The position numbers and the translations under genes are program-made. Shown here one piece after another: positions 33,705 to 42,614 of a stretch of 64,000 nucleotides of DNA. The stretch is from an uncultured Bacillota bacterium (GTDB lineage Bacteria > Bacillota_I > Bacilli_A > RFN20 > CAG-826). The stretch lies in contig CASEPN010000001.1 in the NCBI GenBank assembly GCA_949289845.1, positions 430,887 to 494,886 on the forward strand, given 5' to 3'. The notes under the pieces were generated by a model. The model saw only the letters and a list, made by a program, of their open reading frames with translations. It made no database searches and had not been told where the DNA came from. The stretch's first letter is position 1. Every line of letters begins with the position of its first letter.

Positions 33705-36022
33705 GCCTTCCTCCCCCGGAGCTCGACGACCGTCGCGCCCCCGCCCCCTTCCTGGGGGGAGCCGTCCCCGTAGGAAAGGACGACGTCCTTGCGGCGCGAG
33801 AGATAGCCCCTCACCATGTTCCGGAGCACCCCGGAGCCGAAGCCGTGGACGATGCGGACGTGGGTCAGCCCGTGGGCGATGGCGGAGTCGAGGTAGGAGA
33901 GGAAGGCTTCCTCGGCCTCCTCCGCCCGCATCCCGATGAGGTTCAGCTCCATGGGGGGCGCGGGCGAGATCTCGTAGGTCGGAAGGGGCTCCTCCTCGCG
34001 GGCCTTCTTCCTCGAAAGGGGCCTTTCCTTCCTCCGGAGGGCGGATAAGGGCACCTTCATCGAGCGCCCGTTCCTCTCGCCGATCGTGGCTTTCGTTCCC
34101 TGAATGGAGAGGATCTCCCCCTCGAGGAAGAGGGAGGGGGCCTCGACGTAGTCCCCGGGCCCGAGGGGACGGGAGTCGTCCCTAGGTTCCTCCTTCCTCT
34201 CCTCCTCCCCCAGGGAGCGGATCTCGTGGAGGGCCTTCGCCCCCGCGGGGAGCCCCTTCCCCTCAGCGCCTTTGAGGATTTCCTTGAGGCGCCGCTCGTA
34301 CTCGGAAAGGAGCTTCCTTTCCCCGAGGGCGAGCTTCTCCCGGAGCTCCTCTTCCTTCCTCTCGAGCGCCTTCTTCTTCGAAAGGAACGCCTTCCTTTCC
34401 TCCTCGAGCGCGGAGCGTTCCGCCTGGAGCCGTTCCTTCTCGCGCTCGGCCTCCTCGCTCTTCCTCCGGAGGGTGCGGAGTGCTTCCTCGAGGGAAGGCG
34501 CCTCCTTCCCCTGGAGGATGGCCCTGGCCCTCGAGGTCGCCTCCTCGGGAAGGCCGAACCGCTCGGCGACAAGGATCCCGTAGCTTTCCCCGGGGATGCC
34601 CGCGCGGAGGCGGTAGGTGGGGCGGAGGTTCCCCTCGTCGAAGGCGAGGGAGCAGTTCTCCGCCCCCGGGGCGCGGAGGGCGAAGCCCTTGAGCCCCTCG
34701 TAGTGGCTCGAGACGAGGGCGAGCGCCCCCTTAGCGAGGATCATCTGGAGGATCCCCTCCCCGAGCGCCTCCCCTTCCTCGGGCGAGGTGCCGCTTCCGA
34801 GCTCGTCGAGGAGGACGAGGTCCTCGCCTTCCAGGGAAGAGAGGATCTCCCCGACCGCCTTCATGTGGCCGCTGAAAGTGCTGAGCGACTCCTGGAGCGA
34901 CTGGCTGTCCCCGATGTCCGCGTAGACGTGCCGGAAGAAGGGAACCCTCGCCCCTTCCCCGGCGGGGATCCCCATGCCGGAGAGCGCCATGAGGGAAAGG
35001 AGGCCCACCGTCTTCAGGGCGACCGTCTTGCCGCCTGCGTTCGGGCCCGAGAGGAGGAGGAGCCTCCTCCCTTCCCGGAGGGCGAAGTCGTTGGGGACGA
35101 CGGTCGCTTGGTCGAGGAGGGGGTGTCTCGCCCTCGGGAGGAGGAGCTCCTTCCCTTCCCCGACCGCCGGGACCGTCCCTTCCCATTCCCCCATGAGGCG
35201 GCACTTCGCCTCGAGGAGGTCGAGCCTCCCGAGCGTGCGGTTCCTTTCCAAGGCCCCCATGAGGTCCTCGAGGACGAGGTCCCCGAGCCGGCGGAGGATC
35301 TTCCTTTCCTCCTCCTTCTCCTCCTCATGGAGCTCCTCGATCCGGGACTCCATCAGGAGGAGGGGCTCCGGCTCGATATAGACCGTGCCCCCGGTCCTGC
35401 TGACGCCCTGGACGAGCCCCCGGACCTTGTTCTTGTCGGAGGGCAGGACGGAAAGGACGTAGTGGCCGTTCCTAAGGGTCAGGTTCGGGGAGCTGAGATG
35501 CGAGATGTTCTCCATGAGGAGCCGCTCGGCTTCCCTCCGGAGCCCCTTCTCGAGGGCCTTCATGCTCCGCCGGATCGAAAGGAGGCGCCCGCTCGCCTGG
35601 TCCTTGAGGGAGCCGTCCTCCTCCAAGGCGCGCGTCAGCTCCTCCCGGAGGCGCTCGTTCCCCGGGAGCTGGAGGGAGAGCTCATTGAGGGGGGAATCCC
35701 CTTCCCCGAGGTAAGCCCGGGCCGCCTTCCCGTCCTCGATGTCCTGGAGGACATATAGGAGCATCCTCCCGGAAGGCTCCCTGCCTTTCTTGAGGTCCCC
35801 GAGGAAGGCCCGGAGGTCCTCCCCCGCCCGGAGGGGAAGGGACCCCTTCTCGGGAAGGAGGGAGGAAAGCTCCCTCATCCTCAAGAGCTCCTTCCTTAGC
35901 TCGTGGAGGTCCTCGTAGGGGGAAAGCCCCTCGGCGAGGAGGGCCCCTCTCCTCGTCCTGCACTTCCCCGCGAGCATTCCGAGGATCCTTCCGAACTCGA
36001 GGATGTCCTGCGCGCTTCTCAT
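33701..36022 (-). CDS. mutS2: Endonuclease MutS2
   Basis: This MutS-family ATPase acts on branched DNA and, in Bacilli, also rescues collided ribosomes. The 773-aa product has Walker A GPNAGGKTVALKT, Walker B LVLLDELGSGTSPEEGEAL, a long coiled coil (residues about 510-600) and the C-terminal Smr nuclease domain (LNLIGMRAEEAEEAFLSYLD, VRIVHGFGSGVLR). A TATACT -10 box ends 7 nt before the ATG with no ribosome site, so the message appears leaderless. It is divergent from rnhC across only 54 bp. Confidence 0.96.
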   Translation of the reverse strand: MRSAQDILEFGRILGMLAGKCRTRRGALLAEGLSPYEDLHELRKELLRMRELSSLLPEKGSLPLRAGEDLRAFLGDLKKGREPSGRMLLYVLQDIEDGKAARAYLGEGDSPLNELSLQLPGNERLREELTRALEEDGSLKDQASGRLLSIRRSMKALEKGLRREAERLLMENISHLSSPNLTLRNGHYVLSVLPSDKNKVRGLVQGVSRTGGTVYIEPEPLLLMESRIEELHEEEKEEERKILRRLGDLVLEDLMGALERNRTLGRLDLLEAKCRLMGEWEGTVPAVGEGKELLLPRARHPLLDQATVVPNDFALREGRRLLLLSGPNAGGKTVALKTVGLLSLMALSGMGIPAGEGARVPFFRHVYADIGDSQSLQESLSTFSGHMKAVGEILSSLEGEDLVLLDELGSGTSPEEGEALGEGILQMILAKGALALVSSHYEGLKGFALRAPGAENCSLAFDEGNLRPTYRLRAGIPGESYGILVAERFGLPEEATSRARAILQGKEAPSLEEALRTLRRKSEEAEREKERLQAERSALEEERKAFLSKKKALERKEEELREKLALGERKLLSEYERRLKEILKGAEGKGLPAGAKALHEIRSLGEEERKEEPRDDSRPLGPGDYVEAPSLFLEGEILSIQGTKATIGERNGRSMKVPLSALRRKERPLSRKKAREEEPLPTYEISPAPPMELNLIGMRAEEAEEAFLSYLDSAIAHGLTHVRIVHGFGSGVLRNMVRGYLSRRKDVVLSYGDGSPQEGGGGATVVELRGRKA

Positions 36023-36029
36023 GGGGAAA

Positions 36030-36068
36030 AGTATACGCCCCGCGGGAACCTCCGCCCGGTGCTACAAT
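36030..36068. promoter_or_regulatory. Divergent -10 boxes of mutS2 and rnhC
   Basis: TATACT (minus, 36030-36035) lies 7 nt before mutS2. TACAAT (plus, 36063-36068) lies 8 nt before rnhC. Neither gene has a Shine-Dalgarno, so both look leaderless. The 54-bp gap also means the two promoters overlap face to back. Confidence 0.55.
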
Positions 36069-36076
36069 CGGAAGCG

Positions 36077-37000
36077 ATGAAGAAGCCCCTTGCGATCCCC
36101 CGGCCCCTCAAGGATGAGGAGCTCCCCCTCCTCGAGGCCCTCCATGACCTCCATGAGCCAGGGAAGGAGGCGCCCGGCCTTCTCCTCGAGGGGGAGGAGG
36201 AAGGCTGCCGCGTCCGGGTCTACCGCGGGAAGAAGGGGCTTTCCGTCCTCTTCCAGGGCGAAAGGGCGAAAGAGGAGTTCCGCCGCTCCTTCCCGGGGGA
36301 GGAAGTCCCCCTTCCTAAGAAAAAGGAGATGCCTTCCTCAAGGGAGAAGGCGCCCCCTTCCCTCTTCCCCCAGATCGGCTCCGACGAGGTCGGGACGGGC
36401 GACGCCTTCGGGCCAATCGTGGTCGTCGCCGCCTATGTCGAGGAGAAAGACCTCGGGGAACTATCCTCCCTCGGGGTCAGGGACAGCAAGGAGCTGACGG
36501 ACGAGGAAGTGCTTGCCCTGGCGCCCCGCCTCATGAAGTTTCCGAGCGCCCGCATCGTCCTTTCCCCAACGAAGTACAACAAGATGCAGAGGGAAGGGAA
36601 GAACATGAACGCGATCAAGGCGCTCCTCCACGACCACGCCCAGCGCCTCCTGGCGGGGAAATTCCCGGGCGCCCGCCGCTACCTCGACCAGTTCTGCTCC
36701 CCCTCCCTTTTCCGGAAATACGTCCTTTCCGCGGGGATCGACCCTCTCCCGGGGATCCAGATGGCGACCAAGGGCGAGAGCCGCTACCCCGCCGTCGCCC
36801 TCGCCTCCCTCATCGCCAGGGCCCGCTTCCTCGAGGAAATGAGGAAGATGGGCGAGGAGGAGGGGATGGCCTTCCCCAAGGGGGCGGGCGCACCCGTCGA
36901 CTCCTTCCTGAAGGAATACGTAAGGAAAAAGGGCCCGGAGGCCCTTGAGAGGGTCGCGAAGCTCAACTTCCGGAACTTCCGCCCCTGCCGCGGAGATTAG
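36077..37000 (+). CDS. rnhC: Ribonuclease HIII
   Basis: It removes RNA from RNA-DNA hybrids. The 307-aa product has an N-terminal TBP-like substrate-binding domain (residues about 1-95) typical of HIII rather than HII. The catalytic domain starts at IGSDEVGTGDAFGPIVV and contains VRDSKELTDEEV and YPAVALASLIARARFL. It is one of the few plus-strand genes in this part. The ATG at 36077 is chosen from the -10 spacing and homology. Its 3' end overlaps the convergent rluD gene by 38 bp. Confidence 0.94.
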   Translation: MKKPLAIPRPLKDEELPLLEALHDLHEPGKEAPGLLLEGEEEGCRVRVYRGKKGLSVLFQGERAKEEFRRSFPGEEVPLPKKKEMPSSREKAPPSLFPQIGSDEVGTGDAFGPIVVVAAYVEEKDLGELSSLGVRDSKELTDEEVLALAPRLMKFPSARIVLSPTKYNKMQREGKNMNAIKALLHDHAQRLLAGKFPGARRYLDQFCSPSLFRKYVLSAGIDPLPGIQMATKGESRYPAVALASLIARARFLEEMRKMGEEEGMAFPKGAGAPVDSFLKEYVRKKGPEALERVAKLNFRNFRPCRGD

Positions 37001-37895
37001 CGAGCACTTCCTCGAAGTCCTGGGGGAGGGGGGCCTCGAAGCTCATCTCCCCCTTTTCCGGATGGAGGAGGGTGAGCCTTGCCGCGTGGAGGAGCTGCCC
37101 CTTGTCGAAAAGGGTCCTGTTCCCTTTCCCATAGAGGGGGTCCCCCTCGACGGGATGCCCGATCGCCTCCATGTGGACGCGGATCTGGTGGGTCCTCCCT
37201 GTCATGAGCCTCAGTTTCAGGAGCGAGTGCCCGCGGAACTCCTCGATCACCTCGAAGTCCGTGATAGAGGGCTTCCCGTCCCGCCTCACTGCGAAGCGGA
37301 GGGGATCCCCCTCGTTCCGCCCGATGGGAAGGTCAACGTGCCCCTCCTTCCCCGGGAAGCGCCCGAGGACGAGGGCGAGGTACTCGCGCCTCATCCTGTG
37401 GGTCCTGGCCTCCTCCTGGAGGAGGCGGAAGGCGCGCTCGCTCTTGGCGATGCAAAGTAGCCCCGTCGTGTCCTTGTCGATCCGGTGGACGAGGCCGGGC
37501 CGGAGCCCTCCTTCCTCCTCCTGCGGGAGCCTCCCGTAGCGGAAGGCGAGCGCGTTCGCCAAAGTCCCTGAGGGATGGCCCGCGCCCGGGTGGACGGAAA
37601 GTCCCCGGGGCTTGTTGACGACAAGGATGTCCTCGTCCTCGTAGACGACGTCGAGCGGTATGTCCTCCGGGACGAGCGTCGATAGATTACTAGTAGAGAA
37701 ATGGTAGTTTACCTTCTCCCCTTCCGATAGGACGTAGTGGGCGTTTCTTTCCCTCCCGTCGACGAGTACGTCCCCGGACTTGATGAGGCGCTGGAGCTCG
37801 CTTCTCGAACGATGAAGGAGTCTCCCCGAGAGCGCCTTGTCGAGACGCATCCCCGCCTCCTCTGGGGTGACGAGGAAGGAACCTTCCTCCCTCAC
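36963..37895 (-). CDS. rluD: RluD-family 23S rRNA pseudouridine synthase
   Basis: It converts specific uridines of 23S rRNA to pseudouridine. The 310-aa product has an N-terminal S4 domain (AGMRLDKALSGRLLHRSRSELQRLIKSG) and the catalytic motif HRIDKDTTGLLCIAK with the Asp nucleophile. The GTG at 37895 overlaps the lspA stop (GTGA), and longer frames are not homologous. An AT-rich patch (37687-37712) encoding YHFSTSN resembles a repeat seen near ftsA and mraZ. Classic lspA-rluD pairing supports the assignment. Confidence 0.94.
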   Translation of the reverse strand: MREEGSFLVTPEEAGMRLDKALSGRLLHRSRSELQRLIKSGDVLVDGRERNAHYVLSEGEKVNYHFSTSNLSTLVPEDIPLDVVYEDEDILVVNKPRGLSVHPGAGHPSGTLANALAFRYGRLPQEEEGGLRPGLVHRIDKDTTGLLCIAKSERAFRLLQEEARTHRMRREYLALVLGRFPGKEGHVDLPIGRNEGDPLRFAVRRDGKPSITDFEVIEEFRGHSLLKLRLMTGRTHQIRVHMEAIGHPVEGDPLYGKGNRTLFDKGQLLHAARLTLLHPEKGEMSFEAPLPQDFEEVLANLRGRGGSSGS

Positions 37896-38521
37896 TTGCT
37901 CTCTCCTTCCCTCCCTTCCTTGACCATGCGGACGAGGATGAGGACGATCGCGAGGAATATCGAGACGACGAGGAAGGCGTCGGCGAGGTTGAACACGGCG
38001 AAAGGCGCCTTGTCCGGCCCGAAGAGGTAGCACTCCACGAAGTCCACGACCCCGTTGAAGCCGACGACGTTCGTCCAGTAGAAGGCGCGGTCGATCCCGT
38101 TCCCCAAGGCCCCGGCAAAGGCCATCGCGAAGAGGACGTTCGCGAAGGGGTCGTCCTTATGGAGGTGGCGGAGCCAGAAGTAAAGGATGAGGATCGTCCC
38201 GAGGAAGCTCACCCCGGCGAAGATCCCCCTTGCCCAGGGGGCCCCGTCCCCGATCCCGAAGGCCATCCCCTCGTTGAAGGTGAGGTGGAAGTAGAGGAAG
38301 CCCGGGATGACCTCAGCCTTCCCCCCAACGATCGTCCCGGAGGATGTCGTCTTCCCGAGCGTCCAGACGACGATCCACTTCGAAAGGAGGTCGAGGAGGA
38401 AGAGGACGGGGCCAAGCCAGAGGGCGCTCCGGAGGATGCCCTTCCCATCGTGCGGGAAGGGCGGGATCCTGAGGGCGAGGGAAAGCCTCTCCCTGAGGCT
38501 TCCTTCCTTGCGGACGCCCAT
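37892..38521 (-). CDS. lspA: Lipoprotein signal peptidase (signal peptidase II)
   Basis: This inner-membrane aspartic protease cleaves prolipoprotein signals, matching the many lipoproteins here (MalE, pullulanase, amylase). The 209-aa product has four membrane helices and both catalytic Asp motifs (FNGVVDFVE and FNLADAFLV). The N-terminus carries about 35 extra residues compared with common LspA. The ATG overlaps the ileS stop (ATGA), and the stop overlaps rluD. Confidence 0.95.
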   Translation of the reverse strand: MGVRKEGSLRERLSLALRIPPFPHDGKGILRSALWLGPVLFLLDLLSKWIVVWTLGKTTSSGTIVGGKAEVIPGFLYFHLTFNEGMAFGIGDGAPWARGIFAGVSFLGTILILYFWLRHLHKDDPFANVLFAMAFAGALGNGIDRAFYWTNVVGFNGVVDFVECYLFGPDKAPFAVFNLADAFLVVSIFLAIVLILVRMVKEGREGESK

Positions 38522-41217
38522 CAGCGCTCCTCCTCGAGGGCATGGAGGCAGCGCTCGCACACCTTCTCCCCTTCCCATTCCCCGGCAAGGGGTACCCTCC
38601 TCCTGCAACGGGGGCACTTCTCCTCCTTGGAAGCAGTGACCTCGGGCTTCCCCGCGCCTTCCTTGAGGGCGACCTTGCTCACGAGGAGGAGGCGCGAGAG
38701 CTCCTCCTCCCCGAGCGAGCGGGCGAGAGCCAGCTCCTCCCCCTCGAGGGGCAGGAGGATCTCCGCGTCCTGGCTCGCGCCGACAACCTTCTCCGCGCGC
38801 GCCTCCTCGATGGCCTTCGTCGCCTTCTCGCGGAGCGAAAGGAAGAGGGAGTATTCGCGGAGGTCCTTTTCGTCAGGCTCCTCGATCCTCGGGAAGCGCT
38901 CGAGGGCGAGGAACTCCTTCCTCTTCCCTTCCGGAAGGGGGAGGGCGCGGTAGCACTCCTCCATCGTGAAGGGGAGGATGGGCGCGAGGAGGAGAGTCAG
39001 CCCATGGGCGATCTCCATGAGGGTCTTCCGGATCGCGCCTCTCCTCGGGGAGGAGAGGCTGTCGCAGTAAAGGGAGTCCTTCGCCACGTCGAGATAGAAG
39101 CCCGAGAGGTCGGTGAGGAAGGAAAGGACGTCCTGGAGGAGGAGGGGGAAGGAGAAGGAGCGGTACTCCTCCCTCCCTTTCTTCATGAGGCGGAGGAAGG
39201 AGGCCCTCGCCCAGCGATCCGCGGGCCCCATGAGGGAAGGCTCCCCTTCCTCATAGCCATCGAGCGAGGAAAGGAGGAAGCGCATCGCGTTCCGGATCTT
39301 CCTGTACTGGTCCCCGACCGCCTTCATCGCTGTCTCGCCGATGCGGACGTCCGCGACGAAGCTCACCCCCGCCGCCCAGAGGCGAAGGAGGTCGGCCCCC
39401 ATCTCGTCGGCGACCTTGCTCGGGTCGATGCCGTTCCCCTTGCTCTTGCTCATCTTCCGCCAGCTCTCGTCCATGACCCAGCCGTGGGTGAGGCAGCGCT
39501 TGAAGGAAGGGTGCCCCGTCAGGGCGACGGAAAGGGTGAGCGAGCTGTTGAACCAGCCCCGGTACTGGTCGTTCCCCTCGAGATATAGATCCGCGGGGCA
39601 CTTCATCCCCCTTCCCTTGAGGACCGCGCGCCAGGAGGAGCCGCTGTCGAACCAGACGTCCATGATGTCCTTCTCCTTCGTGACGCCCTCGGGGTCCATC
39701 CCCTCCGGGAGGAAGTAGGAGGCATCCTTCTCGAACCAGACGTCGCTCCCCTCCTCGCGGAAGATGCGGGCGATCTTCTCGAAGACGGGCTTCAGGAGGA
39801 GGGGCTCCCCGTCCTTCCCATAGAGGATCGGGAGAGGCACGCCCCACGCCCTTTGGCGGGAGATGCACCAGTCGGCCCTCTCCTCGATCATCCCGCGCAT
39901 CTTCTCCTTGCCCCACTCCGGGGTCCAGACGACCTCGTCCAGGGACTTGAGGAGCTCCTCGCGGATCGGCTCGATCGAGCAGAACCACTGGGGGGTCGCG
40001 CGGAAGATCACGGGCGTGTGGGTGCGCCAGTCGTGGGGGTAGCTGTGGACGATGTCCACTTCCTTGAGGAGGTGGCCCGACTCCTCGAGGAGCTCGATGA
40101 CCCTGCCGTTCGCCTCCTCGTAGAAGAGCCCGTCCAGGGGATCCCCCTTCCCGAGGCGGAGCACCCCTTCCCCGTCCACGGGGCAGAAGGGATGGATGCC
40201 GTAGGGAAGGCAGGCGTTGTAGTCGTCCGTCCCGTGGTCGGGCGCGGTGTGGACGCAGCCCGTCCCCGCCTCCTTCGTCACGTAGTTGTTGACGATGAGG
40301 GGCGAGCGCCTCCCCGGATAGAGGGGATGGACGGCCTTGAGCCCCTCGAGCTCCTTCCCCTTGAAGGAGCGAAGGAGGCGGCACTCCCCGAGCCCGATGG
40401 TCTCGCGAAGCGTGGGCAAAAGGTCCTGGAGGAAGAGGAAGGTCCCCCTCTCCGTCTCATAGAAGCCGTACTCGAAACGTGGGTTCAAGGTGATGGCGAG
40501 GTCGGCGGGGATCGTCCAGGGGGTCGTCGTCCAGACGAGCACCTTCGCCCCCTCGGGGACCCTCTCGTCCTGTTCGAGGTCGAAGGAGACGTAGATCGTC
40601 CGCGCGGGGACGTCCTTGTACTCGACCTCCGCCTCGGCGAGGGCGGACTCGCTGGCAGGGCTCCAGTAGACGGGCTTCACCCCCCGCCTTACGAGCCCCT
40701 TGAGGGCGAGCTCCCCGAAGAGGAGCACCTGGTCGGCCTCGTAGTCCTTCTGGAGGGTGAGGTAGGGATGGCCGAAGTCGGCGAGGATCCCGAGGCGCCT
40801 CACCTGCTCCTTCTGGCGCTCCACCTGCTGGAGGGCGTACTCCCGGCACTTCCTCCGGAACTCGGGGACGGACACCTTCTTCCTGTCCACCCCGGAGCGC
40901 GCAACCTGCACCTCGATCGGGAGGCCGTGGGTGTCCCAGCCGGGGACGAAGGGGGTGCGATAGCCCTCCATCGCCTTGCTCCTCACGACGAAGTCCTTGA
41001 GGAGGCGGTTCATCATGTGGCCGCAGTGGATGTCGCCGTTGGCGTAGGGCGGCCCGTCGTGGAGGAGGTACTCCTCCGCGCCTTCCCTGTCGGAAAGGAG
41101 GCGCTCATAGAGCCTCCCTTCCTCCCATTCCTTGAGGAGGGAGGGCTCCTTATGGGGGAGGTTCCCCCGCATCTCGAAGCCCGTGCTCCCCATGTGGAGG
41201 GTGTCCTTCAGTCCCAT
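38521..41217 (-). CDS. ileS: Isoleucyl-tRNA synthetase
   Basis: It charges tRNA-Ile. The 898-aa product has the HIGH-type motif DGPPYANGDIHCGHMMN near residue 54 and KMSKSKGNGIDPSKV as KMSKS loop. It also has the class Ia editing domain and a C-terminal zinc finger (CPRCRRRVPLAGEWEGEKVCERC). It begins an ileS-lspA-rluD unit behind a T-box leader. AAAGGAG precedes the ATG. Confidence 0.97.
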   Translation of the reverse strand: MGLKDTLHMGSTGFEMRGNLPHKEPSLLKEWEEGRLYERLLSDREGAEEYLLHDGPPYANGDIHCGHMMNRLLKDFVVRSKAMEGYRTPFVPGWDTHGLPIEVQVARSGVDRKKVSVPEFRRKCREYALQQVERQKEQVRRLGILADFGHPYLTLQKDYEADQVLLFGELALKGLVRRGVKPVYWSPASESALAEAEVEYKDVPARTIYVSFDLEQDERVPEGAKVLVWTTTPWTIPADLAITLNPRFEYGFYETERGTFLFLQDLLPTLRETIGLGECRLLRSFKGKELEGLKAVHPLYPGRRSPLIVNNYVTKEAGTGCVHTAPDHGTDDYNACLPYGIHPFCPVDGEGVLRLGKGDPLDGLFYEEANGRVIELLEESGHLLKEVDIVHSYPHDWRTHTPVIFRATPQWFCSIEPIREELLKSLDEVVWTPEWGKEKMRGMIEERADWCISRQRAWGVPLPILYGKDGEPLLLKPVFEKIARIFREEGSDVWFEKDASYFLPEGMDPEGVTKEKDIMDVWFDSGSSWRAVLKGRGMKCPADLYLEGNDQYRGWFNSSLTLSVALTGHPSFKRCLTHGWVMDESWRKMSKSKGNGIDPSKVADEMGADLLRLWAAGVSFVADVRIGETAMKAVGDQYRKIRNAMRFLLSSLDGYEEGEPSLMGPADRWARASFLRLMKKGREEYRSFSFPLLLQDVLSFLTDLSGFYLDVAKDSLYCDSLSSPRRGAIRKTLMEIAHGLTLLLAPILPFTMEECYRALPLPEGKRKEFLALERFPRIEEPDEKDLREYSLFLSLREKATKAIEEARAEKVVGASQDAEILLPLEGEELALARSLGEEELSRLLLVSKVALKEGAGKPEVTASKEEKCPRCRRRVPLAGEWEGEKVCERCLHALEEER

Positions 41218-41221
41218 GTCG

Positions 41222-41457
41222 CTCCTTTCCCCGCGAAAAGGAAAGCGCCCCGAAGGGCGCTTCCGCGCGGTGCCACCTTCTTCGAGGGGAATCCTCCCCT
41301 CGCGCTCTTCCCGATAACGCCGGGCGCGGCGCCCCTACTCGCTCCTTCAGGGCGCTGGCTCCGCGGTGATGGCCTTTCGCATGCCCCGTTCTCATCCAGG
41401 GGGCTCTCTCCTGCTCGCTACTCGGTCTTGTCCGCTTCCTAGCCGAGGGTGAGTCTA
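41222..41457 (-). promoter_or_regulatory. T-box leader and promoter of ileS
   Basis: On the minus strand the promoter is TTGCAA (41475-41480), a 17-bp spacer and TAGACT (41452-41457). The leader carries an ATC isoleucine specifier in GGCCATCACCGCGG and the T-box core GGTGGCACCGCGCGG. A terminator follows: AAGCGCCC/GGGCGCTT, then TCCTTTT (41236-41263). The promoter spacer itself contains the inverted repeat AAGCGC/GCGCTT. Confidence 0.9.
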
Positions 41458-41483
41458 CGTAAGCGCGGGCGCGCTTGCAAGGG

Positions 41484-42611
41484 CTACTGTCCCTCGTCCC
41501 GGGCCTTCCGGAGGAAATCCGGGAGGATCGAGGAGAGGACGTCCTCCTCGCCCTGCTCCTCCTCTTCCTCGCCCTCGGGCGGGAGGACGGGGTCGGGGAG
41601 CTTGACCGCGGGAGGCGCGGTGAAGTCGTACTCGCTCGAGAAGTCGCTCGCGATCACGGCGACGATGAGGGTGTCGGTGAGGTTGGCGTTGATGGAGACG
41701 CCGAACTTGATGTCGATCGCGCCCCCGGCCTGCTCGTTGATGCGCCGGACGCACTCCTGGGCCTCGTAGAGGGTGACGCCGGTCCCGCAGGTGACGGCGC
41801 ATATGGCCCTCCTCGCCCCCGAGATCGAGGCCTCGAGGAGGCGGGAGCTGAGGGCGCTGTTGGCTGCTTCCTGGGCCTTCTGGGGCCCTTGCCCCTCCCC
41901 GTAGCCGATGAGGGCGATGCCCGAGTCCTTGAGGGTGCTCTTCACGTCGGCGAAGTCGAGGTTGACGATGGAAGGGACGAGGATGAGGTCGGCGACCGTC
42001 TTCACGGAGCGCGAGAGGATGTTGTCGCTCAGGGAGAAGGCCTGGTCGATGGGGGCGTTCCCCGAGTCCATCAGGAGCTTGTCGTTGCTGACGATGATAA
42101 TGGAGTCGACGGCGCCCTTGAGCTTGTTGAGCCCCTCGATCGCGTTGCTGGTGCGCTTGGGCCCCTCGAAGCCGAAGGGCCTCGTCACGATGGCGATCGT
42201 GAGGGCGCCCTCCTCCTTGGCGATCCTGGCGATGACGGGCGAGGCCCCGGTGCCCGTCCCTTTCCCGAGCCCGGCGGCGACGAAGACCATGTCGGCCTTC
42301 TTCCCCCCGCACTCGTCCCCGCGGATGATGGCGCGGATCTCTTCCTCGCTTTGTTTCGCGGCCTCTTCCCCGACGGAGGGGTCGCCCCCGGCCCCGAGCC
42401 CTTCCGTCACCTTCGTCCCGAGCGGGATGCGGTGGGGGGCCTTGGAGGTGGCAAGCGCCTGGCGGTCGGTGTTGCACACGTAGAACTCGACGTTCTCGAT
42501 ATGGTCGTCGATCATGCGGTTGACGGCGTTGTTGCCCGCGCCGCCCACGCCGATGACGAGGATGCGGGCGACGGGCCCGAAGTCGTCGATGTCGAACGCT
42601 CTATCTTCCAT
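41484..42611 (-). CDS. ftsZ: Cell-division GTPase FtsZ
   Basis: This tubulin homologue forms the division ring. The 375-aa product has IGVGGAGNNAVNRMI near the N-terminus and a GTP-binding loop reading GLGKGTGTGASP. The usual loop is G-G-G-T-G-T-G, so the second Gly is Lys here. The C-terminal linker is short and acidic (EGEEEEEQGEED) and ends in a conserved-peptide-like ILPDFLRKARDEGQ that should bind FtsA. The gene follows ftsA by 3 bp. GGGAGAATAGGAA precedes the ATG. Confidence 0.95.
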   Translation of the reverse strand: MEDRAFDIDDFGPVARILVIGVGGAGNNAVNRMIDDHIENVEFYVCNTDRQALATSKAPHRIPLGTKVTEGLGAGGDPSVGEEAAKQSEEEIRAIIRGDECGGKKADMVFVAAGLGKGTGTGASPVIARIAKEEGALTIAIVTRPFGFEGPKRTSNAIEGLNKLKGAVDSIIIVSNDKLLMDSGNAPIDQAFSLSDNILSRSVKTVADLILVPSIVNLDFADVKSTLKDSGIALIGYGEGQGPQKAQEAANSALSSRLLEASISGARRAICAVTCGTGVTLYEAQECVRRINEQAGGAIDIKFGVSINANLTDTLIVAVIASDFSSEYDFTAPPAVKLPDPVLPPEGEEEEEQGEEDVLSSILPDFLRKARDEGQ

Positions 42612-42614
42612 TTC

